From the NCBI GenBank assembly GCA_052273625.1, contig DAVZHW010000010.1, forward strand, positions 1 through 58,597: a stretch of DNA of 58,597 bases. Direction: 5' to 3'. Every line of letters begins with the position of its first letter. Within the stretch, counting starts at the first letter, position 1. Made by a program: the position numbers and the translations under genes. Shown piece after piece: positions 1 through 9,065 of the stretch. The notes under the pieces are model-generated. The model had not been told where the DNA came from. It ran no database searches and was given only the letters and a program-made list of their open reading frames with translations. Origin of the DNA: Fimenecus sp052273625. Lineage in GTDB: Bacteria > Bacillota > Clostridia > Oscillospirales > Acutalibacteraceae.

Positions 1-131
1 TTTTTGGCAAAAGCATAATGGATTTTTATGTGAGAAACCAATACTTCCTTATGAATACTCAGCCAAACGGCATCTCTTTTTTGTTTTAATTTCATAAATA
101 ATCGGCAAATTCACTATTTAACAAATATTTC

Positions 132-160
132 TTGATAAATTATTGAACTTTTTATATAAT
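132..160 (+). promoter_or_regulatory. Promoter of the sensor-regulator operon
   Basis: A TTGATA -35 (132-137) and a TATAAT -10 (155-160) are separated by exactly 17 bp. The -10 lies about 50 bp before the response-regulator start. The first 131 bases of the window hold no gene I can support. Confidence 0.6.
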
Positions 161-207
161 AAAAATTGATGCAAATGCAAAAACCGATTTTTATGAGAGG
201 GTAAATT

Positions 208-1791
208 ATGTACAATATTCTTGTTGTTGATGATGAAGCTCGTCAGAGAGAGGCGGTTATTAACAGTGTAGATTGGCAGAGGGCAGGCTTTAATGTTGTC
301 GGCGACGCAGAAAACGGAATTGAAGCGTTGGAACAGCTTGAAAAGCTTGAGCCGGACCTTATTTTGACGGATATTAAAATGCCGCTTATGACAGGACTTG
401 AGCTTGCACGCAAGGCTCGGGAGGTTCGCCCTGCGACAAAATTTGTTATTTTAAGCGGCTACGATGACTTTGAATACGCACAGGAAGCGTTCAAATACAA
501 TGTAATTCGCTATCTTTTGAAGCCTGTTTCGGCTCAGGAGCTCGGCGACGAGCTGTTGAAAATCCGAGAGGAAATGGATTTGGAGTTTGAGCACCTTAAA
601 AGCGGCGCTTCCGACGAAAATACGGCATTGAGGCTTGAAAAGGCGGAGTTTTTGCTTCCGCTTTTGCTCGGAACGAGTGACGATAACTATCCCGATGAGG
701 TGCTTATTCAGACGGCAAAAAGAATAGGAATTATCAAAAGTGACGACGAGTGCTGCACCGTTGTTGTGTCAAAATTCAAAAATTCACAGGATAAGAACGT
801 AACCGAAAAGCACCATATCGATTTTGTAAATGCGATTGTCGGAAAGTATGCGAATTGTGAAAGCTTTTTCGTAAACGGCAGAATTGTAACGCTTGTAACA
901 AGCACCCCCGAGGATATGTCCACAAAGCTTCGCATACCCGTTATTGAAATTGTGCAGAGTGCGAAAAAATTGCTTTCTCAAAAATGCACAATCGGTATCA
1001 GTCAGACGGTCGATAAGCCGTCAATGCTTGCCTTTGCTTGCTCGCAGGCTATCACGGCAAGGCGATACACCTCGGACGGTGCAGGTAATATTCGATACAT
1101 CAACGACCAAGAGCCGAAAAGCTCGTTTGAATATGAGGCGGTGGATAAATCCGTCGATAAACTCGAGCAGCTGCTGAAGGTCGGAACGAAGCAGGAAATC
1201 AGCGATTACCTCGAAGAGATGCTTGACGGCAGGAGCAGGGGCGGCGTGGATTATCTTATCATTCAAATCCTTGCAACAGCGCACCGCTGCGTCAGCGTTT
1301 TGTCCGACGGAAATGCGTTGTCGGAGCTTTTTTCTTCTAATAATTTCATAACCTCCCGACTTTCGTTCGACTTTAACGAGAGATACAAAAAGGAGCTTAT
1401 TTCCCTTTGTCTTGATGCGAGGGATATGATTTCACGCTCACAGAGGCACGAAACCGAGCTGCTTTGCGATAAGGCGTTGCAGATTATCAACGACGAATAT
1501 ATGAACGAGGCTTTGTCGCTTACGGATGCGAGTGAAAAATTGGGCGTAAGTCCGAACTATTTGAGCGCACTTATTAAGAAAACTAAATCGCAAAACTTTG
1601 TGTCGCTTGTCACGGAGCGCAGAATGAAAGCCGCAAGCGATTTGCTTTTATGTACGTCTATGAAAATATTTGAAATATCGCAAAAATGCGGCTACAGCGA
1701 CCAGCATTATTTCAGCTATTGCTTCAAGCGATATTACGGTATGTCGCCGAATAAATACAGAGAGGAGCATTTGGGGACAGGCAATGTTTAA
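208..1791 (+). CDS. YesN-type response regulator with AraC output domain
   Basis: Cytoplasmic transcription factor of a two-component system. The receiver domain occupies residues 1-120, with acidic pair D8/D9, phospho-acceptor D55 in LTDIKMP, and the Ser/Lys positions near SGYDDF and LLKPV. A linker of about 300 residues leads to an AraC-type double helix-turn-helix at about 425-525 that ends YYGMSPNKYREE. The length of 527 aa is typical of YesN regulators. The start is preceded by GAGAGGG. The stop overlaps the start of the kinase gene by 8 bp, so the two are translationally coupled. By position it most likely activates the mgl sugar operon that begins at 4675; this is inference. Confidence 0.93.
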   Translation: MYNILVVDDEARQREAVINSVDWQRAGFNVVGDAENGIEALEQLEKLEPDLILTDIKMPLMTGLELARKAREVRPATKFVILSGYDDFEYAQEAFKYNVIRYLLKPVSAQELGDELLKIREEMDLEFEHLKSGASDENTALRLEKAEFLLPLLLGTSDDNYPDEVLIQTAKRIGIIKSDDECCTVVVSKFKNSQDKNVTEKHHIDFVNAIVGKYANCESFFVNGRIVTLVTSTPEDMSTKLRIPVIEIVQSAKKLLSQKCTIGISQTVDKPSMLAFACSQAITARRYTSDGAGNIRYINDQEPKSSFEYEAVDKSVDKLEQLLKVGTKQEISDYLEEMLDGRSRGGVDYLIIQILATAHRCVSVLSDGNALSELFSSNNFITSRLSFDFNERYKKELISLCLDARDMISRSQRHETELLCDKALQIINDEYMNEALSLTDASEKLGVSPNYLSALIKKTKSQNFVSLVTERRMKAASDLLLCTSMKIFEISQKCGYSDQHYFSYCFKRYYGMSPNKYREEHLGTGNV

Positions 1792-3511
1792 GTATAAGAA
1801 AACAAAATTGTCGGGACTTATCATTGCGGTAGTTGTCTGCGGAATACTCTTTTCTGTAATCGCTTCAACCGTGTTTTTCGGTATGTTCCATCAAAGACTT
1901 ATGATAAACTCGGCGGCGGTATCGTCAAAGCAGACGGTGTCGCAGGCTGATATTGCGGTGTCGGGATATATGTCGTCGATAAAGCAAAAGCTCAACAGTC
2001 TTTGCGCCGAGGCGAACAGCTGTGCGAGTGAAGCAGAGCTTCAAAATGTTCTGTCAACCTCGGCTCGGCTCGAGGACGATATTTACAGCGTTATGATTTA
2101 TGACGAGCGTGGGCGTTTGCTCCTGTACGGCAACGAAAGCAACGACAAGGTCAAGGACAGAGCAAAAGATATGCTTCTTGATAAGTCGGAGCTTTTCTCG
2201 GCGTCAAGCGGCTTTACCGTTACAGATCCGCATGTAAACTCAATGTACAAGGACAAGTATCCGTGGGTTGTAACGATTGCGAGGCAGGAGTATTCGAGCC
2301 TTTTCAAGCAGCAGGTTTATGTTGCGATTGACTATAAATTTTCACAAATTGCGACCTATATTGACAATATCAGCATAGGTCAACGCGGCTATTGCTACAT
2401 TATAAATTCAAAGGGCGACGTCATTTATCATCCGCAGCAGCAGATGCTTTTTTCGGGCATAAAGAGTGAAAGCACGGATAAAATTTCAAATATGACCGAC
2501 GGCACGCACATTGAAAAGGACAATATTTATTGCCTTATGTCGATGAGCGAATGTAATTGGCGGATTGTCGGCGTGAGCTACAATGACGAGGTTACAAGGT
2601 CGGTAAGAGAGCAGCTGCTTCTCGGCTTTTTATTTGCGCTTTTGTTCAGCCTGCTTATTTCGCTTGTGATTTATTGGATATTGTCAAAGGCTGTTACAAG
2701 GCCGGTAAGACGGCTTGTCGCTTCTATGCAGGAATTCGAAAAGCAGGCGGAAGCGTTTGCGTACAAGGCTGATATGAGTAACGTTGTAGAGTTCCAGACG
2801 CTGTCAACCTCATTTGAGCATATGGTCGGAATGATACAGTCGCTTGTGGAAAAGGTGCATAACGAGGAAATCATACTTCGTAAAACCGAGCTTAAAGCCT
2901 TGCAGGCGCAGATAAATCCGCATTTCCTTTATAATACGCTTGAATCAATTCAATGGATGTGCGAGCAGGACAACAGCAAGGACGCAGTTAAGATGGTCGG
3001 AGCACTTGCGAAGCTGTTCAGAATAAGCATAAGCCACGGTAACGAGTTTATCACGATAGGCGACGAATTAAAGCACGCCGAGAGCTATTTGATTATCCAA
3101 AGCTATCGGTATAAAAACCAATTTACCTATTCCTTTGACGTAGATGAAAATTTACTAAACTGTATGTGCAACAAAATCACCGTTCAGCCGTTTATCGAAA
3201 ATGCGATTTATCACGGACTTGACCGAATGGTTGACGAGGGCGAAATCAAAATTACCGTTAAGCGTGACGGCGACGATATTTTGATTATTATTGCCGATAA
3301 CGGACTCGGAATGACCGAGGAGCAATGCAGGCAGGTGCTTGAAAAGGGCAGGAGCGATTCAAAGGGTATCGGCGTTAAGAATGTTGATGACCGATTGAAA
3401 ATCTACTTCGGCAAACATTACGGCATTAAAATCGAAAGCGAGCTTGATGTCGGCACGACCGTTACTGTCAGAATACCGACGATAGAGAAAGGACACGAAA
3501 ATGAATATTAA
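1784..3511 (+). CDS. YesM/LytS-type sensor histidine kinase
   Basis: Membrane sensor kinase that would phosphorylate the preceding regulator. A first membrane segment at about residues 8-30 and a second at about 285-310 enclose an extracellular dCache-like sensor. A HAMP region, a His_kinase segment with H380 in NPHFLYNTLES, and a HATPase domain (QPFIENAIYHG, DNGLGM) follow. I start it at ATG 1784 (MFKYKK). A longer reading from 1670 would run about 120 bases back through the regulator gene in another frame and lacks a ribosome site. It overlaps the next gene by 11 bp. The unit regulator-kinase-binding protein matches the XylFII-LytS-YesN pattern known in clostridia. Confidence 0.92.
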   Translation: MFKYKKTKLSGLIIAVVVCGILFSVIASTVFFGMFHQRLMINSAAVSSKQTVSQADIAVSGYMSSIKQKLNSLCAEANSCASEAELQNVLSTSARLEDDIYSVMIYDERGRLLLYGNESNDKVKDRAKDMLLDKSELFSASSGFTVTDPHVNSMYKDKYPWVVTIARQEYSSLFKQQVYVAIDYKFSQIATYIDNISIGQRGYCYIINSKGDVIYHPQQQMLFSGIKSESTDKISNMTDGTHIEKDNIYCLMSMSECNWRIVGVSYNDEVTRSVREQLLLGFLFALLFSLLISLVIYWILSKAVTRPVRRLVASMQEFEKQAEAFAYKADMSNVVEFQTLSTSFEHMVGMIQSLVEKVHNEEIILRKTELKALQAQINPHFLYNTLESIQWMCEQDNSKDAVKMVGALAKLFRISISHGNEFITIGDELKHAESYLIIQSYRYKNQFTYSFDVDENLLNCMCNKITVQPFIENAIYHGLDRMVDEGEIKITVKRDGDDILIIIADNGLGMTEEQCRQVLEKGRSDSKGIGVKNVDDRLKIYFGKHYGIKIESELDVGTTVTVRIPTIEKGHENEY

Positions 3512-4472
3512 AAAAATTCTTATATCGCTTTTTGTGTTGTGTTTCACTATCGTATGCTTTATCGGCTGCACACACACCTCAACCAAGTCGGCTCACGGCA
3601 AGGTGGCGGTTATCACAAAGGGCAGCGACTCGGACTTTTGGAGCGATTTGAAAAACGGCGCCGAGACTGCCGCAACCGAATATAACCTTGAGCTTACCGT
3701 TGAGGGACCCGATAACGAGTCGGACTGTGAGGCACAAAACAAGCTTATCAGGAATGCAATTTCACGCAAGGTTGACGTGATTGTTCTGTCTGCGATTGAC
3801 TATAACAACACCGCGCCTGCTGTACAGGAGGCTGTTGACAGCGGAATAAGGGTCATTATGATAGACAGTAACGTCAATGTAAAAAACACGCAGTCCTTTA
3901 TCGGCACGAACAATATTCAGGCAGGTAAAAAGGCAGGCGAAGCGGTTGAAAAGCTCTGTAAGGACAAGGAAAAAATATACATAGGCGTAGTAAGCTCGGG
4001 CGAAAATACCGAAAACAACAACGAACGTCAGCAGGGCTTTGCGGATTATATCGGAACGCTTGAAAACGCCGAAATCGTCAAAACGGTTTATGTGTCGTCC
4101 GATCAGGACAATGCGACGGCAGAGGCTAAAAAGCTTTTGAGCGAGCACCCCGAAATCAATGCGGTTATCGGCTTTAACGAGTGGGCGACTCTCGGCGTGG
4201 GAATGGCAATATCCGAGCTTGACCTTGCCGATAAGGTTTGCGGTGTCGGCTTTGACAGCAACATTAAATGCGTCGGGATGCTCGAAACGGGCGAAATTGA
4301 TACTCTTATTGTTCAAAATCCGTTTGCGATAGGCTATCTTGCAGTTTCAAATTCCGCAACGCTTATGTCGGGCAAAAGCATAGAGCCGTTGATTGAAACC
4401 TCTGTTTATGTTGTTGACCGCAGTAATATGTTTAACAAGGACGTGCAAAAGGTTCTTTTCAGCTTTGAATAA
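3501..4472 (+). CDS. Sugar-binding lipoprotein, likely sensor partner of the kinase
   Basis: Periplasmic-binding-protein type 1 fold (Peripla_BP_4), 323 aa, with a signal peptide and a lipobox ending CFIGC at Cys22, so it is membrane-anchored outside the cell. Typical motifs are visible: VDVIVLSAIDYN, VIMIDSNV, FIGTNNIQAG, INAVIGFNEWATLG and VCGVGFDSN. It has its own AAAGGA ribosome site inside the 3' end of the kinase gene. Because it is co-transcribed with the kinase rather than with a permease, its likely job is to present sugar to the kinase sensor domain, as XylFII does. Being a stray transport subunit is the alternative. Confidence 0.85.
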   Translation: MNIKKILISLFVLCFTIVCFIGCTHTSTKSAHGKVAVITKGSDSDFWSDLKNGAETAATEYNLELTVEGPDNESDCEAQNKLIRNAISRKVDVIVLSAIDYNNTAPAVQEAVDSGIRVIMIDSNVNVKNTQSFIGTNNIQAGKKAGEAVEKLCKDKEKIYIGVVSSGENTENNNERQQGFADYIGTLENAEIVKTVYVSSDQDNATAEAKKLLSEHPEINAVIGFNEWATLGVGMAISELDLADKVCGVGFDSNIKCVGMLETGEIDTLIVQNPFAIGYLAVSNSATLMSGKSIEPLIETSVYVVDRSNMFNKDVQKVLFSFE

Positions 4473-4502
4473 CGCATCTGCAAGCAATTTATATATGAAT
4501 AA

Positions 4503-4545
4503 AACCCCGATTTATTGACAACAATATCTCGGGGTTAATTTTTTA
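4503..4545 (+). terminator. Intrinsic terminator after sensor operon
   Basis: Stem AACCCCGA (4503-4510) pairs with TCGGGGTT (4529-4536). An inner TATTG/CAATA stem continues it, and a T-rich run follows. It separates the sensor operon from the mgl operon. Confidence 0.8.
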
Positions 4546-4550
4546 CCATA

Positions 4551-4629
4551 ATTATTCAGAATAATCATAAAATTTTATACATTTTGAATAAGATTTTACA
4601 TTTTCTTTTTTGTTGACCGAATATATAAT
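4551..4629 (+). promoter_or_regulatory. mgl operon control region
   Basis: A consensus TATAAT lies at 4624-4629, but there is no -35 at the right spacing: the TTTACA at 4595 is 23 bp away. A perfect inverted repeat ATTATTC-A-GAATAAT sits at 4551-4565. A strong -10 without a -35 fits an activator-dependent promoter, for which the YesN-type regulator encoded upstream is the obvious candidate. The role is inferred. Confidence 0.35.
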
Positions 4630-4674
4630 GAAGATGCTGAATGACTAAACGATAATTTTAAGGAGGTTATCTTT

Positions 4675-5769
4675 ATGAAAAAGGTTAAAAAAGTATTGGC
4701 GCTGCTTTTAGCAGTAGTAATGGTAGTCGGCTTTGCAGCTTGTGCATCCGATAAGGACAAGGAAGGTCCGAAGAATAAGGGCGAAATATCCGTATTCTAT
4801 TACACATTCAGTGATGCGTATATTTCAACAGTTCGTTCTTCAATGGACAAAATCTTAAAGGAGTCAGGCTACACCTACAACAACTATGACGCTAACGGCA
4901 ATCAGACAACACAGACAGAGCAGGTTCAGACAGCTCTTGCGAAAGGCTCATCATTGCTTATCGTAAACGTTGTTGACACAGGCTCAAACGACGCAGCTCA
5001 GAACATTATCAATCTTGCTAAGGCAAAGAATGTTCCGGTTATTTTCTTCAACCGTTCGGTTGACCAGCCAGTTATCGAAAGCTATGACAAGTGCGTATTC
5101 GTAGGTACAGACTATGAGCAGGCAGGTCATATGCAGGGCAAGATGATCGGTGAATATCTTGTTAAGAATTACGACAAGCTTGACCTTAACAAGGACGGCA
5201 AAATCAGCTATGTAATGTTCAAAGGACAAGAGGGCAACATGGAGGCTATCGCTCGTACACAGTACGGTGTTGAGGACGCAAACGCAGTTCTTAAAGAGGC
5301 AGGCAAGCCCGAAATCGAGTTCTACGACGCAGCAAACAAGAACAAGTATCTTGTTGATCAGGACGGACTTTGGTCATCGGCAGCAGCTACAAACTATATG
5401 AGCACAGCCCTTGCTCAGTACACAGAAGCTAATAAGAATATGATTGAGCTTGTTATCGCTAACAACGACGAAATGGCTCTCGGCGCAATCTCAGCTCTTC
5501 AGACAGCAGGTTACAACAAAGAAGGCGGCACATTCATTCCTGTATTCGGTGTTGACGCAACCGACGCAGCTAAATCAGCTATCAAGGCAGGCACAATGGT
5601 TGGTACAATCAAGCAGGATGCAGAGGGTATGGCAACCGCAATCACAACAATTATGAAGAACTTGCTTAACGGTACATCAACCTTTGACGGTATCGACAGC
5701 AAAAACGTAGTCGGCACATGGAGAGTTAACATTCCTTACTCTGCATTCACAGCAGACAGCGCCGAATAA
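4675..5769 (+). CDS. mglB: Galactose/methyl-galactoside-type substrate-binding lipoprotein MglB
   Basis: Extracellular lipoprotein that captures sugar for the ABC importer encoded next. The signal peptide ends GFAAC, with the lipid-anchored Cys at residue 23. Diagnostic features are VPVIFFNRSV, the calcium-binding EF-hand-like loop DLNKDGKI, the sugar-site stretch NNDEMALGAI and the hinge-side VFGVDATD. These match enteric galactose/glucose-binding protein. At 364 aa it is slightly longer than the E. coli protein because of a short linker and insertions. It has an excellent AAGGAGG ribosome site. Codon use is strongly biased (GCA, ACA, AAG, GGC), as expected for an abundant protein. Confidence 0.95.
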   Translation: MKKVKKVLALLLAVVMVVGFAACASDKDKEGPKNKGEISVFYYTFSDAYISTVRSSMDKILKESGYTYNNYDANGNQTTQTEQVQTALAKGSSLLIVNVVDTGSNDAAQNIINLAKAKNVPVIFFNRSVDQPVIESYDKCVFVGTDYEQAGHMQGKMIGEYLVKNYDKLDLNKDGKISYVMFKGQEGNMEAIARTQYGVEDANAVLKEAGKPEIEFYDAANKNKYLVDQDGLWSSAAATNYMSTALAQYTEANKNMIELVIANNDEMALGAISALQTAGYNKEGGTFIPVFGVDATDAAKSAIKAGTMVGTIKQDAEGMATAITTIMKNLLNGTSTFDGIDSKNVVGTWRVNIPYSAFTADSAE

Positions 5770-5795
5770 TCAATTAACGGCGTAAAGCAAACTCA

Positions 5796-5822
5796 ACGGT
5801 TGGGGCTTCGTGCCCCAACCGT
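5796..5822 (+). promoter_or_regulatory. Intercistronic hairpin between mglB and mglA
   Basis: A perfect 11-bp stem ACGGTTGGGGC / GCCCCAACCGT closes a TTCGT loop. No T-run follows, so it is not a full terminator. Its place directly after the binding-protein gene fits the known pattern in which a hairpin stabilises the upstream mRNA and lets the binding protein be made in excess over the permease. Confidence 0.7.
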
Positions 5823-5849
5823 AAATCAATGCAGATAGGAGAGAAGGCT

Positions 5850-7382
5850 ATGCAAAAAAACGTAAATATATCCGATGCTGCTGACAAAGACGTATTGTTA
5901 AAAATGGTTGATATAGAAAAGTCGTTCCCCGGTGTCAAGGCCCTTGACCACGCACAGCTCACGGTAAAGCGAGGCACGGTGCACGCTCTTATGGGCGAAA
6001 ACGGCGCAGGTAAATCGACACTTATGAAATGCCTTTTCGGAGTTTACAGCAAGGACGGCGGTCACATTTACGTTGACGGCAAGGAAGTAAATTACAAAAA
6101 CTCCAAGGAAGCCCTTGAAAACGGCGTTGCAATGGTGCATCAGGAATTAAATCAGGCACTCAAGCGCAATGTTATGGATAATATGTGGCTCGGAAGATTT
6201 CCGCAGGTTTCGAAGTTTGTTCCGTTTACAAGTGAAAAAAAGATGTATGACGAGACAATGAAAGTCTTTAAGGACCTTGAAATTCCCGTTGACCCCAAGA
6301 CCATAATGAGCACAATGTCCGTTTCCCAAAGACAGATGGTTGAAATCGCAAAGGCGGTTTCCTACAATTCAAAAATTATCGTTTTTGACGAGCCGACCTC
6401 ATCGCTTACAGAGGAAGAGGTTGAGCATTTGTTCCGCATTATCAATATGCTTCGTGACAGAGGCTGCGGAATTGTATATATTTCTCACAAGATGGAGGAA
6501 ATCCTCCGTATATCCGACGAAGTTACGATTATGCGTGACGGAAAATGGATAGCAACCAAGCCCGCAAGCGAGCTTACAATGAACGAGATAATCAAGCTTA
6601 TGGTAGGCAGAGAGCTTACAAACCGCTATCCCGAAAAGGACAACGAAATCGGCGATGTTCTTCTGAAGGTTGAAAATCTCGGAGGCGAATACACAAACCT
6701 CACAGATGTGTCCTTTGAAGCAAACAGAGGCGAAATCCTCGGCGTCGCAGGACTTGACGGCTCGGGCAGAACAGAGCTTTTGGAGCAGATATTCGGCATT
6801 ACCACCAGAAGCACCGGAAAGATTTATCTTGACGGTAAAGAGGTTAAAAACAAAACTCCTCACGAATCGATTAAGAACGGCTTTGCTCTTTTGACAGAGG
6901 AAAGGCGTGCAAACGGTATTTTCGGAATACTTAATATCAGAGAAAATACCACAATTTCCAGCTTGAAAAAATATCAGACGGGTCCGTTCCTCAACAAGAA
7001 AAAGATGAAGGACACCACAGAAGAATATATCAAGTCCTTGAGGGTAAAAACCCCCACTCAGGAAACAAAAATCAGCTCTTTGTCGGGCGGTAATCAGCAG
7101 AAGGTTATCCTTGCAAGATGGTTGCTTACCGATCCTACCGTGCTTCTTTTGGACGAGCCGACAAGAGGTATCGACGTAGGCGCAAAGTACGAGATTTATC
7201 AGCTTATTCTCGAGCTTGCCAAAAAGGGAAAAACCGTAATTATGGTATCGTCAGAAATGCCCGAGCTTCTCGGCGTATGCGACAAAATTCTTGTTATGTC
7301 GGGCGGTAGGCTTTCAGGCGAGGTTGACGCAAAGACAACCACGCAGGAAGAAATTATGACCCTTGCGGCAAAATATGTATGA
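5850..7382 (+). CDS. mglA: Sugar ABC transporter ATPase MglA (two ABC domains)
   Basis: Cytoplasmic ATPase that drives sugar uptake through MglC. It contains two ABC cassettes. The first has Walker A GENGAGKST, signature SVSQRQMVEIAKA and Walker B IIVFDEPTSSL. The second has a degenerate Walker A region (GLDGSGRTELL), signature LSGGNQQKVILARWL and Walker B VLLLDEPTRGIDVG. This asymmetry is typical of the MglA/RbsA/XylG family. I start at ATG 5850, which has AGGAGAG at 6-bp spacing; the ATG at 5829 has none. The product is 510 aa. It is separated from mglC by a 13-bp gap that carries the next ribosome site. Confidence 0.94.
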   Translation: MQKNVNISDAADKDVLLKMVDIEKSFPGVKALDHAQLTVKRGTVHALMGENGAGKSTLMKCLFGVYSKDGGHIYVDGKEVNYKNSKEALENGVAMVHQELNQALKRNVMDNMWLGRFPQVSKFVPFTSEKKMYDETMKVFKDLEIPVDPKTIMSTMSVSQRQMVEIAKAVSYNSKIIVFDEPTSSLTEEEVEHLFRIINMLRDRGCGIVYISHKMEEILRISDEVTIMRDGKWIATKPASELTMNEIIKLMVGRELTNRYPEKDNEIGDVLLKVENLGGEYTNLTDVSFEANRGEILGVAGLDGSGRTELLEQIFGITTRSTGKIYLDGKEVKNKTPHESIKNGFALLTEERRANGIFGILNIRENTTISSLKKYQTGPFLNKKKMKDTTEEYIKSLRVKTPTQETKISSLSGGNQQKVILARWLLTDPTVLLLDEPTRGIDVGAKYEIYQLILELAKKGKTVIMVSSEMPELLGVCDKILVMSGGRLSGEVDAKTTTQEEIMTLAAKYV

Positions 7383-7395
7383 GGAGGATTTCTCT

Positions 7396-8490
7396 ATGGC
7401 TTCGGAAAATGTTAAAAAAATGAAAAAGCCGTCAAAGGTTGCTCTTTGGATGAATGATTACAAAGAAGCAAGCCGTGACGACAAAAGAAGACTTATAACC
7501 GACTTGTTGTTCAACAACGCAATGTACATTATCATCGCAATAGCGGTTATCTTTATTGCAATTAAGGTCCCTGCGTTCTTGAGCGTATCATCAATCGTAA
7601 ATATCGTATCCCTTACAGCAGCAAAGTTGCCGATAGCACTCGGTATCGCAGGCTGTATCGTGCTTACGGGTACCGATATTTCGGCAGGCCGCTGCGTCGG
7701 TCTTACCGCCTGCGTTGCAGCCTCGCTTTTGCAGATGACAAACTATGCAAACAAGATGTTTCCCGACCTCAAGACAATGCCCCTTATCGTTGTGTTCCTT
7801 GCAGTTATCGCAATCGGCGCAGTTGTCGGCGTTGTAAATGGTTTCTTTGTTGCAAAGTTTAAGCTTCATCCGTTTATCGTTACCCTTTCCACACAGCTTA
7901 TCGTATTCGGTACAGTTCTTATGTATCTTATGATAGGCGGCAACAACGGTCAGACTCTTTCAGGTCTTGACCCGTCCTACACAGACTTTATCACAGGCAA
8001 GCTCTTCACAATCGGCGGCGTTACAGTTCCGAGATATGTTCTTTATTCGGTAATCCTCACAGCGATTATGTGGGTTATCTGGAACAAAACAAAGTTCGGT
8101 AAAAATATGTTCGCAGTCGGCTCAAACGAAGAGGCGGCAAGGGTTTCGGGCGTTAACGTATTTATGACAATACTTATGGTATTTGTTCTTGCAGGCGTTA
8201 TGTACGGTATCACAGGCTTTATCGAGGGCGCGCGTATCGCTTCCTGCTCGGCAAACACAGGTCTTAACTACGAGTGCGACGCTATCGCAGCTTGCGTAAT
8301 CGGCGGCGTATCATTTGTCGGCGGTACAGGTAAAATCAGCGGTATAGTAATCGGCGTTCTCCTTTTGCAGATTATCTTCGCAGGTCTTAACTTCCTTTCT
8401 GTATCGGCAAATATGCTTTACATCATCAAGGGCGTTATCATCCTTGTTGCTTGCGCTATCGATATGCGTAAATATCTTGCTCGCAGATAA
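7396..8490 (+). CDS. mglC: Sugar ABC transporter permease MglC
   Basis: Integral membrane permease of the BPD_transp_2 (RbsC/MglC) family, 364 aa, with about eight to ten hydrophobic segments. Family marks include GTDISAGRCVGL, LHPFIVTLSTQL, the cytoplasmic motif FGKNMFAVGSNEEAARVSGV and CVIGGVSFVGGTG near the end. The start at 7396 (MASENVKK) has GAGGAGGA overlapping the mglA stop codon. It works with the two preceding gene products as one importer. The N-terminal soluble stretch of about 40 residues is a little longer than in E. coli. Confidence 0.93.
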   Translation: MASENVKKMKKPSKVALWMNDYKEASRDDKRRLITDLLFNNAMYIIIAIAVIFIAIKVPAFLSVSSIVNIVSLTAAKLPIALGIAGCIVLTGTDISAGRCVGLTACVAASLLQMTNYANKMFPDLKTMPLIVVFLAVIAIGAVVGVVNGFFVAKFKLHPFIVTLSTQLIVFGTVLMYLMIGGNNGQTLSGLDPSYTDFITGKLFTIGGVTVPRYVLYSVILTAIMWVIWNKTKFGKNMFAVGSNEEAARVSGVNVFMTILMVFVLAGVMYGITGFIEGARIASCSANTGLNYECDAIAACVIGGVSFVGGTGKISGIVIGVLLLQIIFAGLNFLSVSANMLYIIKGVIILVACAIDMRKYLARR

Positions 8491-8544
8491 TAAAAGAATT
8501 ATTCATCACCCCTCCTCATTCCCTCTTGAAAGGCAGTGAAAAAA

Positions 8545-8913
8545 ATGAACGATAACAACACAATAAATCTCAATACCGAAAGAAAGCCGGGCGGTCTTTA
8601 CAGAAATATAAAGATGTCGGTCAAAACGGCGGATAAGTTGATTGTAGTAGGTATTATCGTGCTCATCGCCTGCTTGATATTTGCTGTTAATCACGCAGGC
8701 TTCACTGTCTCGTTCAATACCGACGGCGGCTCGCAGATAGAAAACCAAAAGGTTATGTACGGTCAGCTCGTCAGCGTTGAGGAAAATCCCGTAAAAGAGG
8801 GCTATACCTTTACAGGCTGGTACACGGACAAGGACTGTAAAAAGCCGTTCGACATTACCACCGATAAGGTCAGCGACAGTATGACGCTGTATTCGGGTTG
8901 GGAAAAGAAATAA
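8545..8913 (+). CDS. Small membrane-anchored protein with one InlB/Listeria-Bacteroides repeat
   Basis: 122 aa, last gene of the mgl operon. A short charged cytoplasmic head is followed by one membrane segment (about residues 33-53, VVGIIVLIACLIFAV). One outward-facing InlB-B/Flg_new repeat follows, recognisable by VSFNTDGGSQIENQKV, YGQLVSVEENPVKEGYTFTGWYTD and MTLYSGW. Such repeats are usually found in multiples in large surface adhesins, so a lone repeat tied to a sugar importer is unusual. I prefer ATG 8545 over GTG 8536 because GAAAGG is correctly spaced only for the former. Its function is unknown. Confidence 0.7.
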   Translation: MNDNNTINLNTERKPGGLYRNIKMSVKTADKLIVVGIIVLIACLIFAVNHAGFTVSFNTDGGSQIENQKVMYGQLVSVEENPVKEGYTFTGWYTDKDCKKPFDITTDKVSDSMTLYSGWEKK

Positions 8914-8937
8914 ACGCTAAAATAAAAATATTAAATC

Positions 8938-8978
8938 AAAGACGAAAGCTCAACACATTGTTGGGCTTTTTGTCTTTT
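8938..8978 (+). terminator. Terminator of the mgl operon
   Basis: A long hairpin pairs AAAGAC with GTCTTT and AAAGCTCAACA with TGTTGGGCTTT around a CAT loop. Its 3' arm ends in T-rich sequence. Confidence 0.8.
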
Positions 8979-9065
8979 GAAAAACGGAAAATCGTCTTGA
9001 AAACAGTCGCAAAATAGCTTAAACTATAAGTGTAAAATAAAATGCACTTGGAGAAGTGAAAAGGT

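Noticed and set aside
1670..1783. N-terminal extension of the sensor kinase
   Set aside because: It would run through the regulator gene in another frame; ATG 1784 begins with the expected membrane segment and suits the short overlap.
8997..9030. Promoter TTGAAA/TATAAG before the SGNH hydrolase
   Set aside because: The 22-bp spacing is outside the workable range; no better pair was found.
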